A stretch of 64,000 bases of DNA. Origin: Serratia odorifera. Lineage in GTDB: Bacteria > Pseudomonadota > Gammaproteobacteria > Enterobacterales > Enterobacteriaceae. Positions 8,736-18,197 of this stretch are shown one piece after another. The DNA lies in NCBI RefSeq assembly GCF_900635445.1, contig NZ_LR134117.1, positions 4,340,001 to 4,404,000 of the forward strand, written 5' to 3'. Each line of letters opens with the position of its first letter. Within the stretch, counting starts at the first letter, position 1. Below the pieces are notes generated by a model, which did not search any database, was not told the origin of the DNA, and saw only the letters and a list, made by a program, of their open reading frames with translations. Position numbers and translations under genes: made by a program.

Positions 8736-10079
8736 TTACATCAGCCAGCCCAACAATAGCGTTGCGCCAATTACCGTTGACGCGCCGCCAATACGCGTCG
8801 CAATCTGAGCAAACGGCATCAACCCCATGCGGTTGGACGCCGACAAAATCGCCACGTCGCCAGTACCACCCAAGCCGCTGTGACAACAGGTAACGATAGC
8901 CGCTTCCACCGGGAACATTTTCAAAGCGGGCGCAATCAGGAAACTCACCACGCCCATCGACAGTACTACCGATCCGCAGACGATCACATAGCCAAGCGAA
9001 AATACCGCCACCACGCTTTCCAGCGGCACATACAGCATGCCCAACCCAATCATCAGCGGCCACACCAGAGCTGCGGACACGAACTTGTAAAAACTGTGCG
9101 CGCCGGTTTCCATGCTGGCCGGAATGATGCGACAGTATTTGCACAATACCGCAAACAGAATCATCAATACCGGACCGGGAATGTGCACGATATGTTCAAA
9201 CAGCCCGCCGACGATAAAGAAGGCGCAAATCACCAGCAGGCCACCGCCCATCAGTTGAAAATCCACCTGCCCCCCCTGCTCTTTTATCGCAAACACCGCA
9301 TTCTCCTGCGCCGAACGGATCAGCATACCTTCACCGCTCAGCGCCTTGCGCTGCATGCCGATACGCGCCAGCACCCCGGCGGTGACGATGGCAAAAATGT
9401 TGCCCATCACCGCTGCCGGTGCCAGTTGCGCAACGTACACGTCCGGCGTGGCGCCCAGAATGGCGGAATAGGCCAGCGACAGCGGCAGAATACCCTCGCC
9501 AATGCCGCCGCCGATGATCGGCACAATGATAAAGAAAAAGGTGTGGTAGAAGCTGAAACCAAACAGTTTGCCCACCAGCAGTCCGGTGGCCACTGCGGTG
9601 ACCGTTCCGACCACCAGCGGCACAAACATCCGTATCATGCCCTGGATCAGAATGACCCGGTGCATGCCCAGAATACTGCCGACCACCAGACTGGCGATAA
9701 CGAAATACAGCAGGTTGGCATCCTTCATCAGCAAATGTACCGTAGCCATGACGTTTGGCTGGAAGAAGTCAAAGTACACCAGTACCGACGGTACCATCAG
9801 ACATAAAATTGCCGGACCGCCAATATCGCGCAGCAGCGGTATGCTTTTGCCTAATTGCGCCAATGCAAAACCCAGCGTCATGATCACTGCCAAGCCGCCG
9901 ATCATGTTTTTGGGCAAAAAGTTGGCATAAGCGGAAACCGCCACGATGGCACTAATAGTGATAAACAAGGCTACCGGCACCGCACCGATATCCAATTGAC
10001 GTAATTGATTAATTATTCCGGATGAGTCCGATTGCGCTGTGTTTTTCTCACAGGCAAGTTCTGCGTTTAACTGTTTCAT
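8736..10079 (-). CDS. 2-hydroxycarboxylate transporter family (CitS/MaeN-like) symporter
   Basis: A 447-residue inner-membrane carrier of the 2-hydroxycarboxylate transporter family, whose members exchange or co-transport citrate, malate or lactate with sodium or protons. The two family re-entrant-loop motifs are present: GGGIGEG near residue 193 and GLGGTGD near residue 404. About eleven hydrophobic segments are visible. There are no citrate lyase genes next to it, so it may supply malate or citrate to the cycle, fitting its divergent neighbour pckA. Exact substrate cannot be read from the sequence. Confidence 0.88.
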   Translation of the reverse strand: MKQLNAELACEKNTAQSDSSGIINQLRQLDIGAVPVALFITISAIVAVSAYANFLPKNMIGGLAVIMTLGFALAQLGKSIPLLRDIGGPAILCLMVPSVLVYFDFFQPNVMATVHLLMKDANLLYFVIASLVVGSILGMHRVILIQGMIRMFVPLVVGTVTAVATGLLVGKLFGFSFYHTFFFIIVPIIGGGIGEGILPLSLAYSAILGATPDVYVAQLAPAAVMGNIFAIVTAGVLARIGMQRKALSGEGMLIRSAQENAVFAIKEQGGQVDFQLMGGGLLVICAFFIVGGLFEHIVHIPGPVLMILFAVLCKYCRIIPASMETGAHSFYKFVSAALVWPLMIGLGMLYVPLESVVAVFSLGYVIVCGSVVLSMGVVSFLIAPALKMFPVEAAIVTCCHSGLGGTGDVAILSASNRMGLMPFAQIATRIGGASTVIGATLLLGWLM

Positions 10080-10135
10080 TATTCACCCTGCTGGAAAGTG
10101 TCGGGATTGAAGCGCTTCGCCGAATGGCAATCAGC

Positions 10136-10167
10136 TTAATTAATCAATAAAAACAATTAATTAATCA
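10136..10167 (-). promoter_or_regulatory. Direct repeats upstream of the 2HCT transporter gene
   Basis: Two identical TTAATTAATCA copies start at 10136 and 10157, exactly 21 bases (two helical turns) apart, about 60-90 bases before the transporter start. Same-face repeats suggest a dimeric activator site. CitB/DpiA-type response regulators bind AT-rich sites of this sort; that link is inference. Confidence 0.45.
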
Positions 10168-10513
10168 CAACCCTACGACCGGATGGGATGGATTCTTATT
10201 TGTGGATAAAACACTAGACAACCCTGACGATATGATAAAAAATAAAAAATCAGAACAAAATTGACTCGCGTAAATTAAATATTGTGAGCCTGCGCCAAGG
10301 TTGATTTTAATTAATTATCGTCAGCGTTTTGTAATTAAATTAATCAGTCAAAAATTCGCTGCTATGCTATACGGGAAAGCCTGTCGTCAGGCCTTTCATT
10401 AATAAGAATCGGAGCGGTGCAAGCTGAATCCGGTCAGCTACATCTGAACCCGTATTTCAATACGCCGCCGCATATTGAAAACGGGCATAATATCGCCAAT
10501 AAGGAAGTAGAAT
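10168..10513. other. pckA upstream region
   Basis: AT-rich to about 10360, with further TTAATTA-like tracts at 10309-10318 and 10336-10346. Then a small hairpin, AGCCTG-TCGT-CAGGC, lies near 10380, followed by an untranslated leader of about 120 bases before pckA. No protein-coding frame was seen. Confidence 0.5.
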
Positions 10514-12133
10514 ATGTCTTCAACCGCTGTTACCCCTCAAACTCTCGCACGTTATGGTATTCACCACGCAATCGATGTCGTCTACAACCCTAGCTATGAA
10601 CTGCTGTTCAACGAAGAGACGCGCGCCGACTTGCCGGCACTGGAGCGCGGCACCCTGACCAGCCTGGGCGCCGTCAATGTGGATACCGGTGAATTCACCG
10701 GTCGTTCGCCAAAAGACAAGTATATCGTGCGCGACGACACGACCCGCGACACCGTCTGGTGGTCCGATAACGGTACCGGTAAGAATGACAACCAGCCGCT
10801 GTCGCCAGAGGTCTGGCAGCAGTTGAAAGCGCGGGTTGGCGAACAACTGTCTGGCAAACGCCTGTTTATCGTGGACGCATTCTGCGGCGCCAACGCCGAC
10901 AGCCGTCTGAAAGTACGCTTCATTACCGAAGTCGCCTGGCAGGCGCACTTTGTAAAAAACATGTTCATCCGCCCGAGCGACGACGAACTGGCAGACTTTG
11001 AACCGGATTTTGTGGTGATGAACGGCGCCAAGTGCACCAACCCGGACTGGCAGCAACAGGGGATGCACTCTGAAAACTTTGTTGCCTTTAACCTGACCGA
11101 ACGTATGCAACTGATCGGCGGTACCTGGTACGGCGGCGAAATGAAGAAAGGCATGTTCTCGATCATGAACTACCTGCTGCCGCTGAAGGGCATCGCCTCG
11201 ATGCACTGCTCGGCCAACGTCGGCCAACAGGGCGACGTGGCGGTGTTCTTTGGCCTGTCCGGCACCGGCAAGACTACCCTGTCCACCGATCCGAAACGCC
11301 AGTTGATCGGTGATGACGAGCACGGTTGGGATGACGACGGCGTGTTCAACTTCGAAGGTGGCTGCTACGCCAAGACCATCAAGCTGTCGCCGCAGGCCGA
11401 ACCGGAGATTTACCAGGCGATTCGCCGCGACGCGCTGTTGGAGAACGTGGCGGTGCGTGACAATGGCACCGTCGATTTCGATGACGCCGGCAAAACGGAA
11501 AACACCCGCGTCTCCTACCCGATTTACCATATCGACAACATCGTCAAACCGGTATCAAAAGCGGGTCATGCGCAGAAAATCATTTTCCTTACCGCTGACG
11601 CCTTCGGCGTGCTGCCGCCGGTATCACGCCTGACGCCGGAACAAACCCAGTATCACTTCCTGTCCGGATTCACCGCCAAGCTGGCCGGCACCGAACGTGG
11701 CATCACCACGCCGACACCAACCTTCTCCGCCTGTTTCGGCGCGGCATTCCTGACGCTGCATCCCACTCAGTACGCTGAAGTGCTGGTGAAACGCATGGAG
11801 GCCGCCGGCGCCCAGGCCTATCTGGTCAATACCGGCTGGAACGGCAGCGGCAAACGTATCTCGATCAAGGACACTCGTGGCATTATCGACGCGATATTGA
11901 GCGGCGACATCGATCAGGCCGACACCTTTACCCTGCCGATCTTCGGGCTGGCGGTACCGAGCGCATTGCCGGGAGTCGATCCGTCGATTCTTGATCCGCG
12001 CAAAACCTACGCCGACGAATCACTGTGGCAAGAAAAGGCCGAAGATCTGGCACAGCGCTTTATCGATAACTTCGCCAAATACACCGTTACCCCAGCCGGC
12101 GAAAAACTGCTGGGTGCCGGGCCGACGCTGTAA
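10514..12133 (+). CDS. pckA: Phosphoenolpyruvate carboxykinase (ATP)
   Basis: A 539-residue cytosolic enzyme converting oxaloacetate and ATP to phosphoenolpyruvate, CO2 and ADP, the first committed step of gluconeogenesis. The kinase P-loop GLSGTGKTTLS lies near residue 246, and the metal- and substrate-binding FTGRSPKDKY lies near residue 60. Length and sequence match enterobacterial PckA. The AAGGAAG ribosome site precedes the ATG. It is divergent from the 2-hydroxycarboxylate transporter. Confidence 0.98.
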   Translation: MSSTAVTPQTLARYGIHHAIDVVYNPSYELLFNEETRADLPALERGTLTSLGAVNVDTGEFTGRSPKDKYIVRDDTTRDTVWWSDNGTGKNDNQPLSPEVWQQLKARVGEQLSGKRLFIVDAFCGANADSRLKVRFITEVAWQAHFVKNMFIRPSDDELADFEPDFVVMNGAKCTNPDWQQQGMHSENFVAFNLTERMQLIGGTWYGGEMKKGMFSIMNYLLPLKGIASMHCSANVGQQGDVAVFFGLSGTGKTTLSTDPKRQLIGDDEHGWDDDGVFNFEGGCYAKTIKLSPQAEPEIYQAIRRDALLENVAVRDNGTVDFDDAGKTENTRVSYPIYHIDNIVKPVSKAGHAQKIIFLTADAFGVLPPVSRLTPEQTQYHFLSGFTAKLAGTERGITTPTPTFSACFGAAFLTLHPTQYAEVLVKRMEAAGAQAYLVNTGWNGSGKRISIKDTRGIIDAILSGDIDQADTFTLPIFGLAVPSALPGVDPSILDPRKTYADESLWQEKAEDLAQRFIDNFAKYTVTPAGEKLLGAGPTL

Positions 12134-12137
12134 ACGA

Positions 12138-12159
12138 CAAGGGCGCCACGGCGCCCTTG
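12138..12159 (+). terminator. Hairpin after pckA
   Basis: A perfect 10-bp inverted repeat (CAAGGGCGCC at 12138-12147 with GGCGCCCTTG at 12150-12159) lies four bases after the pckA stop. A second 7-bp hairpin (CGGGGCA at 12171-12177 with TGCCCCG at 12186-12192) follows. Neither has a T run. Confidence 0.6.
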
Positions 12160-12320
12160 CTCCAATCTTCCGGGGCAGCCTGTCATGCCCCGTTCACGAT
12201 TATCCGGTTAGCCGTTTACCATCCGTCCCGGTCACGATCGCATTTACCGCAGAAATCAATTGATTGTTTTGCCATCTAAATTTAGAACGGTCGAACAATA
12301 ACAGATTAACGGGGAAGGCA

Positions 12321-13628
12321 ATGGCAGCGCATACAGCGGTAATCGATGCCCGTCGTTCGCGACAGGCATTGCTGGCCGGTTCGGTTGGCAACTTTATTGA
12401 ATGGTATGAATTCGGCGTTTACGGGTTTCTGGCAACCGTTATCGCCGCCAACTTTTTCACTCTGCAAGGCGAAAGCGAGATCACCAGCCTGATACTGACC
12501 TACGCCGCGTTCGCGCTGGCGTTTTTCTGCCGGCCCATCGGCGCGGTGATCTTTGGCCGCATCGGCGACCGCATTGGCCGTCGCCCGACGCTGATCGCGG
12601 TACTGCTGCTGATGACGCTGGCTACGGCGCTGATCGGCGTTATGCCAACCTACGCCGCCATCGGCGTTGCCGCACCGCTGCTGCTGACGCTGCTGCGCAT
12701 GTTGCAAGGGCTGTTTGCCGGCGGCGAGTTTGGCGGCGCGGTGTCGTTGATGACCGAATTTGCCCCGCCCGGAAAACGTGGGCAATACGGTGCCTGGCAA
12801 TCGCTCACCGTGGCGCTCGGGTTGCTGGCCGGCGCCGGTCTGGTCGCCTTGCTGGCCGCGCTGCTGAGCAAAGAACAATTATACCAGTGGGGATGGCGTA
12901 TCCCCTTCCTGCTGGCCTTGCCGATGGGCGCGGTGGCACTGTGGCTGCGTCTGAAGCTGGAAGAAACGCCCACCTTTACCCAGGCGCAACAGTCCCCACA
13001 GTCCGACTCTGCCCCGGCGGCCAGCCTGCGTGGCGTGCTGACCACCATCCTGCTCGGCATTGGCCGCATGATGGGCTGGTCGGCCGCCGGTTATACCTTC
13101 CTGGTGGTGATGCCCTCCTATCTGCAAACCTCGCTGCATGCCACCTTCCAGCAGGCGCTGGTGGCTACGGTGCTGGCCAACGTCGGTTTTGCTCTGACCA
13201 TCCTGCCTGCCGGTATCCTCAGTGACCGCTGGGGGCGCAAAACGGTGATGCTGACCGCCATGCTGGCGGTGATCCTGTTCACCTTTCCGCTATTGCATCT
13301 GCTGCAAGATGTGCAAACCTCGCTGGCAATCAAAGGTATCGCCGTGCTGATCGCCGGTGCGGTGGTTGGCCTACTGGCCGGCCCCGGCCCGGCAATGCTG
13401 GCGGAAATGTTTCCGACCCGGGTGCGCTATACCGGCCTCGGGCTGGCCTATTCGCTGTCCAATGCGGTGTTTTCCGGCTCTGCCGGGCTGATCATCACCG
13501 GCTTGATCAAACAAACCGGCAATATTGATATTCCCGCCTACTACGTGGTCGCCACCTCATTAGTCAGCCTGCTGGCCTTGATGACACTGCGGCGCGACGA
13601 CCATTTGCGCTCGCTGAACGAACGCTAA
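12321..13628 (+). CDS. MHS-family major facilitator (metabolite:H+ symporter)
   Basis: A 435-residue twelve-helix transporter. The start GSVGNFIEWYEFGVYGFLA (about residues 21-39) is the signature of the metabolite:H+ symporter subfamily (KgtP, ProP, ShiA, CitA). The family loop GRIGDRIGRR lies near residue 80. The ATG at 12321 is preceded by GGGGAAGG; the longer frame starts with a TTG and lacks conservation. Length is close to citrate carriers of the CitA type, but the substrate cannot be fixed. It stands alone between pckA and csc genes. Confidence 0.85.
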   Translation: MAAHTAVIDARRSRQALLAGSVGNFIEWYEFGVYGFLATVIAANFFTLQGESEITSLILTYAAFALAFFCRPIGAVIFGRIGDRIGRRPTLIAVLLLMTLATALIGVMPTYAAIGVAAPLLLTLLRMLQGLFAGGEFGGAVSLMTEFAPPGKRGQYGAWQSLTVALGLLAGAGLVALLAALLSKEQLYQWGWRIPFLLALPMGAVALWLRLKLEETPTFTQAQQSPQSDSAPAASLRGVLTTILLGIGRMMGWSAAGYTFLVVMPSYLQTSLHATFQQALVATVLANVGFALTILPAGILSDRWGRKTVMLTAMLAVILFTFPLLHLLQDVQTSLAIKGIAVLIAGAVVGLLAGPGPAMLAEMFPTRVRYTGLGLAYSLSNAVFSGSAGLIITGLIKQTGNIDIPAYYVVATSLVSLLALMTLRRDDHLRSLNER

Positions 13629-13629
13629 C

Positions 13630-13659
13630 GGCTATGGCCCTGCTTGCAGGGCCATAGCC
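13630..13659 (+). terminator. Strong hairpin after MHS transporter
   Basis: A perfect 14-bp stem (GGCTATGGCCCTGC at 13630-13643 with its complement at 13646-13659) and a 2-base centre directly follow the stop codon. Only a short CTATTT tail follows. Confidence 0.65.
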
Positions 13660-13691
13660 CTATTTCGTGATGGCGATCGCGCATCGCAAAT

Positions 13692-13703
13692 GTTAACGTT
13701 AAC
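13692..13703. promoter_or_regulatory. Distal csc operator
   Basis: The palindrome GTTAACGTTAAC is typical of LacI-family operators. It is followed by TTTTG and mirrors the proximal operator at 13756. It probably binds CscR, encoded downstream at 16531-17532. Confidence 0.7.
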
Positions 13704-13755
13704 TTTTGTGATTAACATCGCAAACAAGGCGCAGAACATCTTCCAAAGCGCAAAA

Positions 13756-13767
13756 GTTAACGTTAAC
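13756..13767. promoter_or_regulatory. Proximal csc operator
   Basis: A second GTTAACGTTAAC palindrome lies 64 bases from the first centre to centre, 33 bases before cscB. With flanks the two form an inverted pair (CAAAAGTTAACGTTAAC versus its reverse complement). Six helical turns of spacing would allow a repression loop by a tetrameric or paired repressor. Confidence 0.7.
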
Positions 13768-13800
13768 AATAACGCCAACTTTCCTCACTGGGACATGGTC

Positions 13801-15051
13801 ATGAACCGCGAAACAAAAAAATACTATCTGCTACTGAGCGGCCTGTTGTTCTTCTTTTTCTTTACCTGGTCATCCAGTTTTTCACTGATCGCCATCTGGC
13901 TGCATCAAAAAATCGGGCTGAAAGGCGCGGAAACCGGGCTAATCTTTTCCGCCATGTCGCTGATGGCGCTGTTTATCCAGCCGTTATACGGTTTTATTCA
14001 GGACAAGCTCGGCTTGCGCAAGCATCTGCTGCTGTTTATCGGCGTGCTGCTGGTGCTGACCGGTCCGTTCTTTATCTATGCCTACGCACCGCTGCTGCGC
14101 TTCAACCTGGCGCTGGGTGCTCTGGTCGGCGGCGTGTTCATCAGTCTGGCATTCAACGCCGGTATCGGCGTTCTGGAATCCTACACCGAGCGCGTCAGCC
14201 GCATTGTCGGCTTCGAGTTTGGCCGCGCCCGCATGTGGGGATCGCTCGGCTGGGCCAGCGCAACCTTCTTTGCCGGATTTATCTACAACATTAATCCCAA
14301 TATCAATTTCTGGCTGGCTTCCGGTTCGGCAGTGCTGTTCCTGTTGCTGCTCAGCCAGGTGCAGGTGCTGAAACCCAACGCCATGGCGGCGCTGGAGTAT
14401 GGCAAACCGGACAACCTGCGTTTGCAGGACGCGCTCGACCTGCTTCGCCTGCCGCGCTTTTGGGCACTGGTGGTGTTCGTCATCGGCACCAGCGTCTACG
14501 GCGTTTTCGACCAGCAGTTTCCGGTCTATTTTGCCTCTCAGTTCTCAAGCGCGCAGCAGGGCAACGAAATGTACGGCTTCCTCAATTCGTTGCAGGTGTT
14601 TCTCGAGGCCGGTGGCATGTTCCTCGCCCCGTTGCTGGTCAACCGCATCGGTATCAAGCAAAGCCTGTTGCTGGCCAGTAGCGTGATGGCATTGCGTATG
14701 TTCGGTTCCGGCCTGGCCAGCGGCGCCATCATGATTTCGGCGATGAAACTGCTGCATGCGGTAGAACTGCCGATCCTGTTGGTGGCGCTGTTCAAATACA
14801 TTACCAGCCGCTTCGACAGCCGCCTGTCCTCCACGCTGTACCTGGTCGGCTTCCAGTTTATCGGCCAGGTTGCCGCCAGTTTCCTGGCGCCGCTGGCGGG
14901 CTATGGCTACGACCATATCGGCTTTGCCGATACCTATCTGCTGATGGGGTGCGCCGTGGCCTGCACCACCCTGCTTTCCTGTTTCCTGCTGCGCGGCGAA
15001 TCGGCCGACGGTAAACCGAACATTCATCCCGTAAGTGAGCCAAGCCAATGA
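13801..15051 (+). CDS. cscB: Sucrose permease CscB (LacY-family H+ symporter)
   Basis: A 416-residue twelve-helix oligosaccharide:H+ symporter of the LacY family; E. coli CscB has 415. The N-terminus MNRETKKYYLLLSGLLFFFFF and the GFEFGRARMWGSLGWA segment (about residue 138) are characteristic. The adjacent invertase and LacI regulator make sucrose the likely substrate rather than raffinose or lactose. The frame is open upstream to 13690, but the operators lie there, so the ATG at 13801 is chosen. Its stop overlaps the cscA start (ATGA). Confidence 0.9.
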   Translation: MNRETKKYYLLLSGLLFFFFFTWSSSFSLIAIWLHQKIGLKGAETGLIFSAMSLMALFIQPLYGFIQDKLGLRKHLLLFIGVLLVLTGPFFIYAYAPLLRFNLALGALVGGVFISLAFNAGIGVLESYTERVSRIVGFEFGRARMWGSLGWASATFFAGFIYNINPNINFWLASGSAVLFLLLLSQVQVLKPNAMAALEYGKPDNLRLQDALDLLRLPRFWALVVFVIGTSVYGVFDQQFPVYFASQFSSAQQGNEMYGFLNSLQVFLEAGGMFLAPLLVNRIGIKQSLLLASSVMALRMFGSGLASGAIMISAMKLLHAVELPILLVALFKYITSRFDSRLSSTLYLVGFQFIGQVAASFLAPLAGYGYDHIGFADTYLLMGCAVACTTLLSCFLLRGESADGKPNIHPVSEPSQ

Positions 15052-16490
15052 AAAATACTTTAGCCCAAGCCGATCATGCCGTAGAAATGCTGCGCGCCAC
15101 GCGTAAGGACGATTATTACCCGCGCTTCCATCTGGCGGCCGCCGCCGGCTGGATCAACGATCCAACGGGTTGATTTGCTTTAACGGCGTCTATCACGCGT
15201 TTTTCCAGCACCATCCGTATGACGAAAAACTGGGGGCCAATGCATTGGGGACATGCCATCAGCCACGATCTGGTGCACTGGCAGCCGATGCCGATCGCGC
15301 TGACGCCCGGTGACAGCGATGACCTCGACGGCTGTTTTTCCGGTTGCGCAGTCGACGATAACGGCGTATTGACGCTGATCTACACCGGTCACCGCTGGCT
15401 GGGTGAGCCAGGCGACGACAGCCAGCTACGCGAGGTGCAATGCCTGGCCACCAGCGAGGACGGCGTACATTTCACCAAACACGGCGCGGTGCTGACGCCG
15501 CCGGATGGCATCCAGCACTTCCGCGATCCCAAGGTGTGGCGTCAGGATGGCCAATGGTGGATGGTAGTGGGCGCCAAGCGGCACGACCTCGGCCAGATAC
15601 GACTGTATTGCTCCCACGACCTGCGTCATTGGCGCTTTGATCGCATCCTGGCGACGGCGGAGGAACCATCGCAGGGCTACATGTGGGAATGCCCGGATTT
15701 CTTCCCGTTGGGGGAACAACAGCTGTTGCTTTTTTCGCCACAGGGTCTGACGGCGCACGGCTACCGCCAGCGCAATCGCTTCCAGAGCGGCTACCTGCTC
15801 GGCAACTGGCAGCCCGGTAGCGACTTCGAACTGACCCAACCGTTTGTCGAACTTGACGCCGGGCACGATTTCTACGCGCCACAGAGCTTTACCGCCGCCG
15901 ATGGCCGCCGCCTGCTGTTTGGCTGGATGAACATGTGGGAGTCGCCGATGCCGAGCAAAGCGCACGGCTGGGCCGGAGCATTGACCTTGCCGCGCGAACT
16001 TTCGCAGGCCGAGGACGGTAGCATACTGATGAATCCGGCAACCGAGCTCAGCGCATTGCGCGGCGAAGCACAGCGCTTTGGCGCCACACAGTTCGCCAAC
16101 CGGCAGTTGCTGCTCGGCGACGGGATACAAGAACTGGCGTTGAGCCTGGCCATCGACGCCAGCGATGCGGAGCGTTACGGCGTCAGCGTTGGCAGCGCCG
16201 TGCGGTTGTACGTTGACAATCAGGCACGTCGCCTGGTGGTTGAGCGTTTCAGCGACGACGCCGGGCTGTGCGGCTGCCGCAGCGTACCGTTGCCGGTGGG
16301 CGAAACGCTGCAGCTGCGCATTTTTGTCGATCGATCTTCAATAGAGGTGTTCGTGAATCGTGGTGAAGCCTGCCTGACCAGTTGCATCTACCCCAGCGAC
16401 GGCGATCGGCGCATCAGTCTGTTCGCTGAAAGCGGCAGCGCCACCTTTGGTGAAATTACCGGCTGGGCGCTAAACGCTATTTGGCAGTAA
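15048..16490 (+). CDS. cscA: Sucrose-6-phosphate hydrolase/invertase CscA, two compensating frameshifts
   Basis: A glycoside hydrolase family 32 enzyme that splits sucrose into glucose and fructose. Full length is 480 codons, close to E. coli CscA (477). Family motifs are seen: WINDP(N)G near residue 35, FRDPKV (transition-state stabiliser) and WECPDFF (acid/base glutamate). As read, the frame breaks at 15164-15165, where CCAACGGG probably lacks one A, giving a TGA at 15171. It is restored at 15225-15229 by an extra A in GACGAAAAACTGG. The 20 codons between encode the expected family sequence in the other frame, so this is either two sequencing errors or a very recent lesion. Confidence 0.88.
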
Positions 16491-16497
16491 TCGCCAG

Positions 16498-16520
16498 GGC
16501 GGGTCCGTAGCGGGCCCGCC
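16498..16520. terminator. Shared hairpin between cscA and cscR
   Basis: A 10-bp stem (GGCGGGTCCG at 16498-16507 with CGGGCCCGCC at 16511-16520, one G-T pair, TAG loop) lies between the two convergent genes and could serve both. There is no T run. Confidence 0.6.
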
Positions 16521-16530
16521 AACGGCAGGA

Positions 16531-17532
16531 TTACATCGAACCACGCAACAACAGCGGGCATGGCACCTGCACCGTGTCGCGATGCTCGCGTTGTTCGATC
16601 AGGTGCAGCGCCGCTTGCCGGCCCAGTTCGTAATGCGGCAACTGTACGGTAGTCAGCGGCGGCTGGAACAGCTGACCGATGCCCACCATATTGTCATACC
16701 CTAACACCGCCACCTGCTGCGGTATTTTCCAGCCCTGCGCCAACAGCGTCTGGTACACCAGAAATGCCACCCGGTCATTGCCACACACCACCACGTCGCA
16801 CTCTTTACGCCCCGGTGCAAAATGGCGCGTCAACAGTGCCACACAGTCGCGATAGTGTTCATCACCACCGGTCAGGTCGAGATGATACTGCTTCAACTGC
16901 GCCAGATCGCCGCCCGTTTCCTGCCAGGCACGTTCCAAACCACGCCGCCGCAGCATCGCCGCCGGCGTGCTTTGCGGCAGATGGATACACAGCGGCGCGC
17001 GGTAGCCTTTGGCGATCAGCGCGCGCATGGCGTCATACTGGCCCTGTTCGTCATCGGGGATGTACGTTGCCACCTGGCTACCGGCGCTGAGGCAGTTCGC
17101 CAGCACCAGCCGTTTATCCAGCAGCTTGGTCGGCAACGTAACCTCACGCAGCCCCATGGTGGTAAAGATCACCCCGTCAGGGCGGTGCGCCATCAGCAAG
17201 TCCACGGTTTTTTCCGCCGACTCATCGGCAAACAGGTTAACCACGAAACTTTGCCAGCCGTGTTCACGCGCGGTTTTTTCAATCGACAGGATCATTTCCA
17301 CCGAGAACGGCGTGGTCGCGGTGTCCAGCGCCAGCACGCCGATGGTCTGCACCCGACCGCCGTCGCCGCGAATACGCCGAGCGGCCAGATCCGGCACGTA
17401 CTCCAATTGATCAATGGCCTGTTTCACCCGGCGGTAGGTATCGGCACGCAGTTTGCCAGGTTCGTTGATGGCACGCGATACCGTCATCAGCGATACGCCG
17501 GCCAGTTTTGCTACGTCTTTCAGCGAGGCCAT
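16531..17532 (-). CDS. cscR: LacI-family sucrose operon repressor CscR
   Basis: A 333-residue LacI/GalR regulator (E. coli CscR 331). The N-terminal helix-turn-helix reads LKDVAKLAGVSLMTVSRAIN with the hinge helix AARRIRG near residue 52, followed by a periplasmic-binding-protein-like sugar domain. It is convergent with cscBA. The two GTTAACGTTAAC operators before cscB are the likely targets. The inducer is not shown by the sequence; for CscR it is reported to be sucrose or fructose derived. Confidence 0.87.
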   Translation of the reverse strand: MASLKDVAKLAGVSLMTVSRAINEPGKLRADTYRRVKQAIDQLEYVPDLAARRIRGDGGRVQTIGVLALDTATTPFSVEMILSIEKTAREHGWQSFVVNLFADESAEKTVDLLMAHRPDGVIFTTMGLREVTLPTKLLDKRLVLANCLSAGSQVATYIPDDEQGQYDAMRALIAKGYRAPLCIHLPQSTPAAMLRRRGLERAWQETGGDLAQLKQYHLDLTGGDEHYRDCVALLTRHFAPGRKECDVVVCGNDRVAFLVYQTLLAQGWKIPQQVAVLGYDNMVGIGQLFQPPLTTVQLPHYELGRQAALHLIEQREHRDTVQVPCPLLLRGSM

Positions 17533-17613
17533 GCACCCTTCTCAGCGTCAAATGGTATGTAAAGGCAAATAATCCCATAACTTAGCCACCGACTCTAGCC
17601 GAATGCGCAGCCG

Positions 17614-18197
17614 TTAGCCACCACTCGGGTGGTGCGACCTAATATCAGCCCATAACGCCAACGCGTTTGGCGTCAACGGCACCAGTTGGCTGGCGTGGTC
17701 CATCGCTGACCACCAGCCGCCCTGCCGTGGATGCAGCGTGAGCGGCTGCGGCTGGCGCAATTGCCAGTCGCCACGCAGGACGTAGATCACGCCGGCATGA
17801 CCCGTTGGCAACGGCGTAGCGGCTACGACAGCTTGCACGTCGGCGCTCTGGCGCCCACGCCGCGTCATGATGTTGAAATCCTGACTGCTGCCGCCCGGTA
17901 ATTGCGCCTGCACCTCCAGGTCGCCGGAAAAGGCAAATGGTTCGCCAATCGTCGTCAAACGATGATCGACCTGACCGGCGCTGTATAAATGCACGCCGTC
18001 GCCTTCCAGCAGTGTGATCGAACGATCGATGCCGCTGAAGGCAGAAAACGGCCCGCCTGGGCAATGGTGGCAATGCTGGCGCGCCAGTCAAAATCCGCGT
18101 TGCCGAGCGGCAGGCTGACGATTTCGCGCGTCTCCCCCCCGCCGTTACGCCACGGGCTGACCGGCAGCTGTTTGAATTCGAAACGGTTAAACGGCAT
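17614..18197 (-). CDS. hutD: HutD family protein, single frameshift
   Basis: A HutD-type cupin of about 194 codons, found in histidine-utilisation operons and thought to limit pathway activity. The N-terminus (RFEFKQLPVSPWRNGGGETRE) is diagnostic. As read, the frame breaks near 18050: the + strand has CGGCCCGCC where CGGGCCCGCC would join residue 49 (IATIAQAG) to PFSAFSGIDRSITLLEGDG and onward to the stop at 17614. One missing G explains it. The start overlaps the hutF stop by one base. Confidence 0.85.

Noticed and set aside
12264..12320. TTG-started extension of the MHS transporter
   Set aside because: The added 19 residues are not transporter-like, and a good GGGGAAGG site precedes the ATG at 12321.
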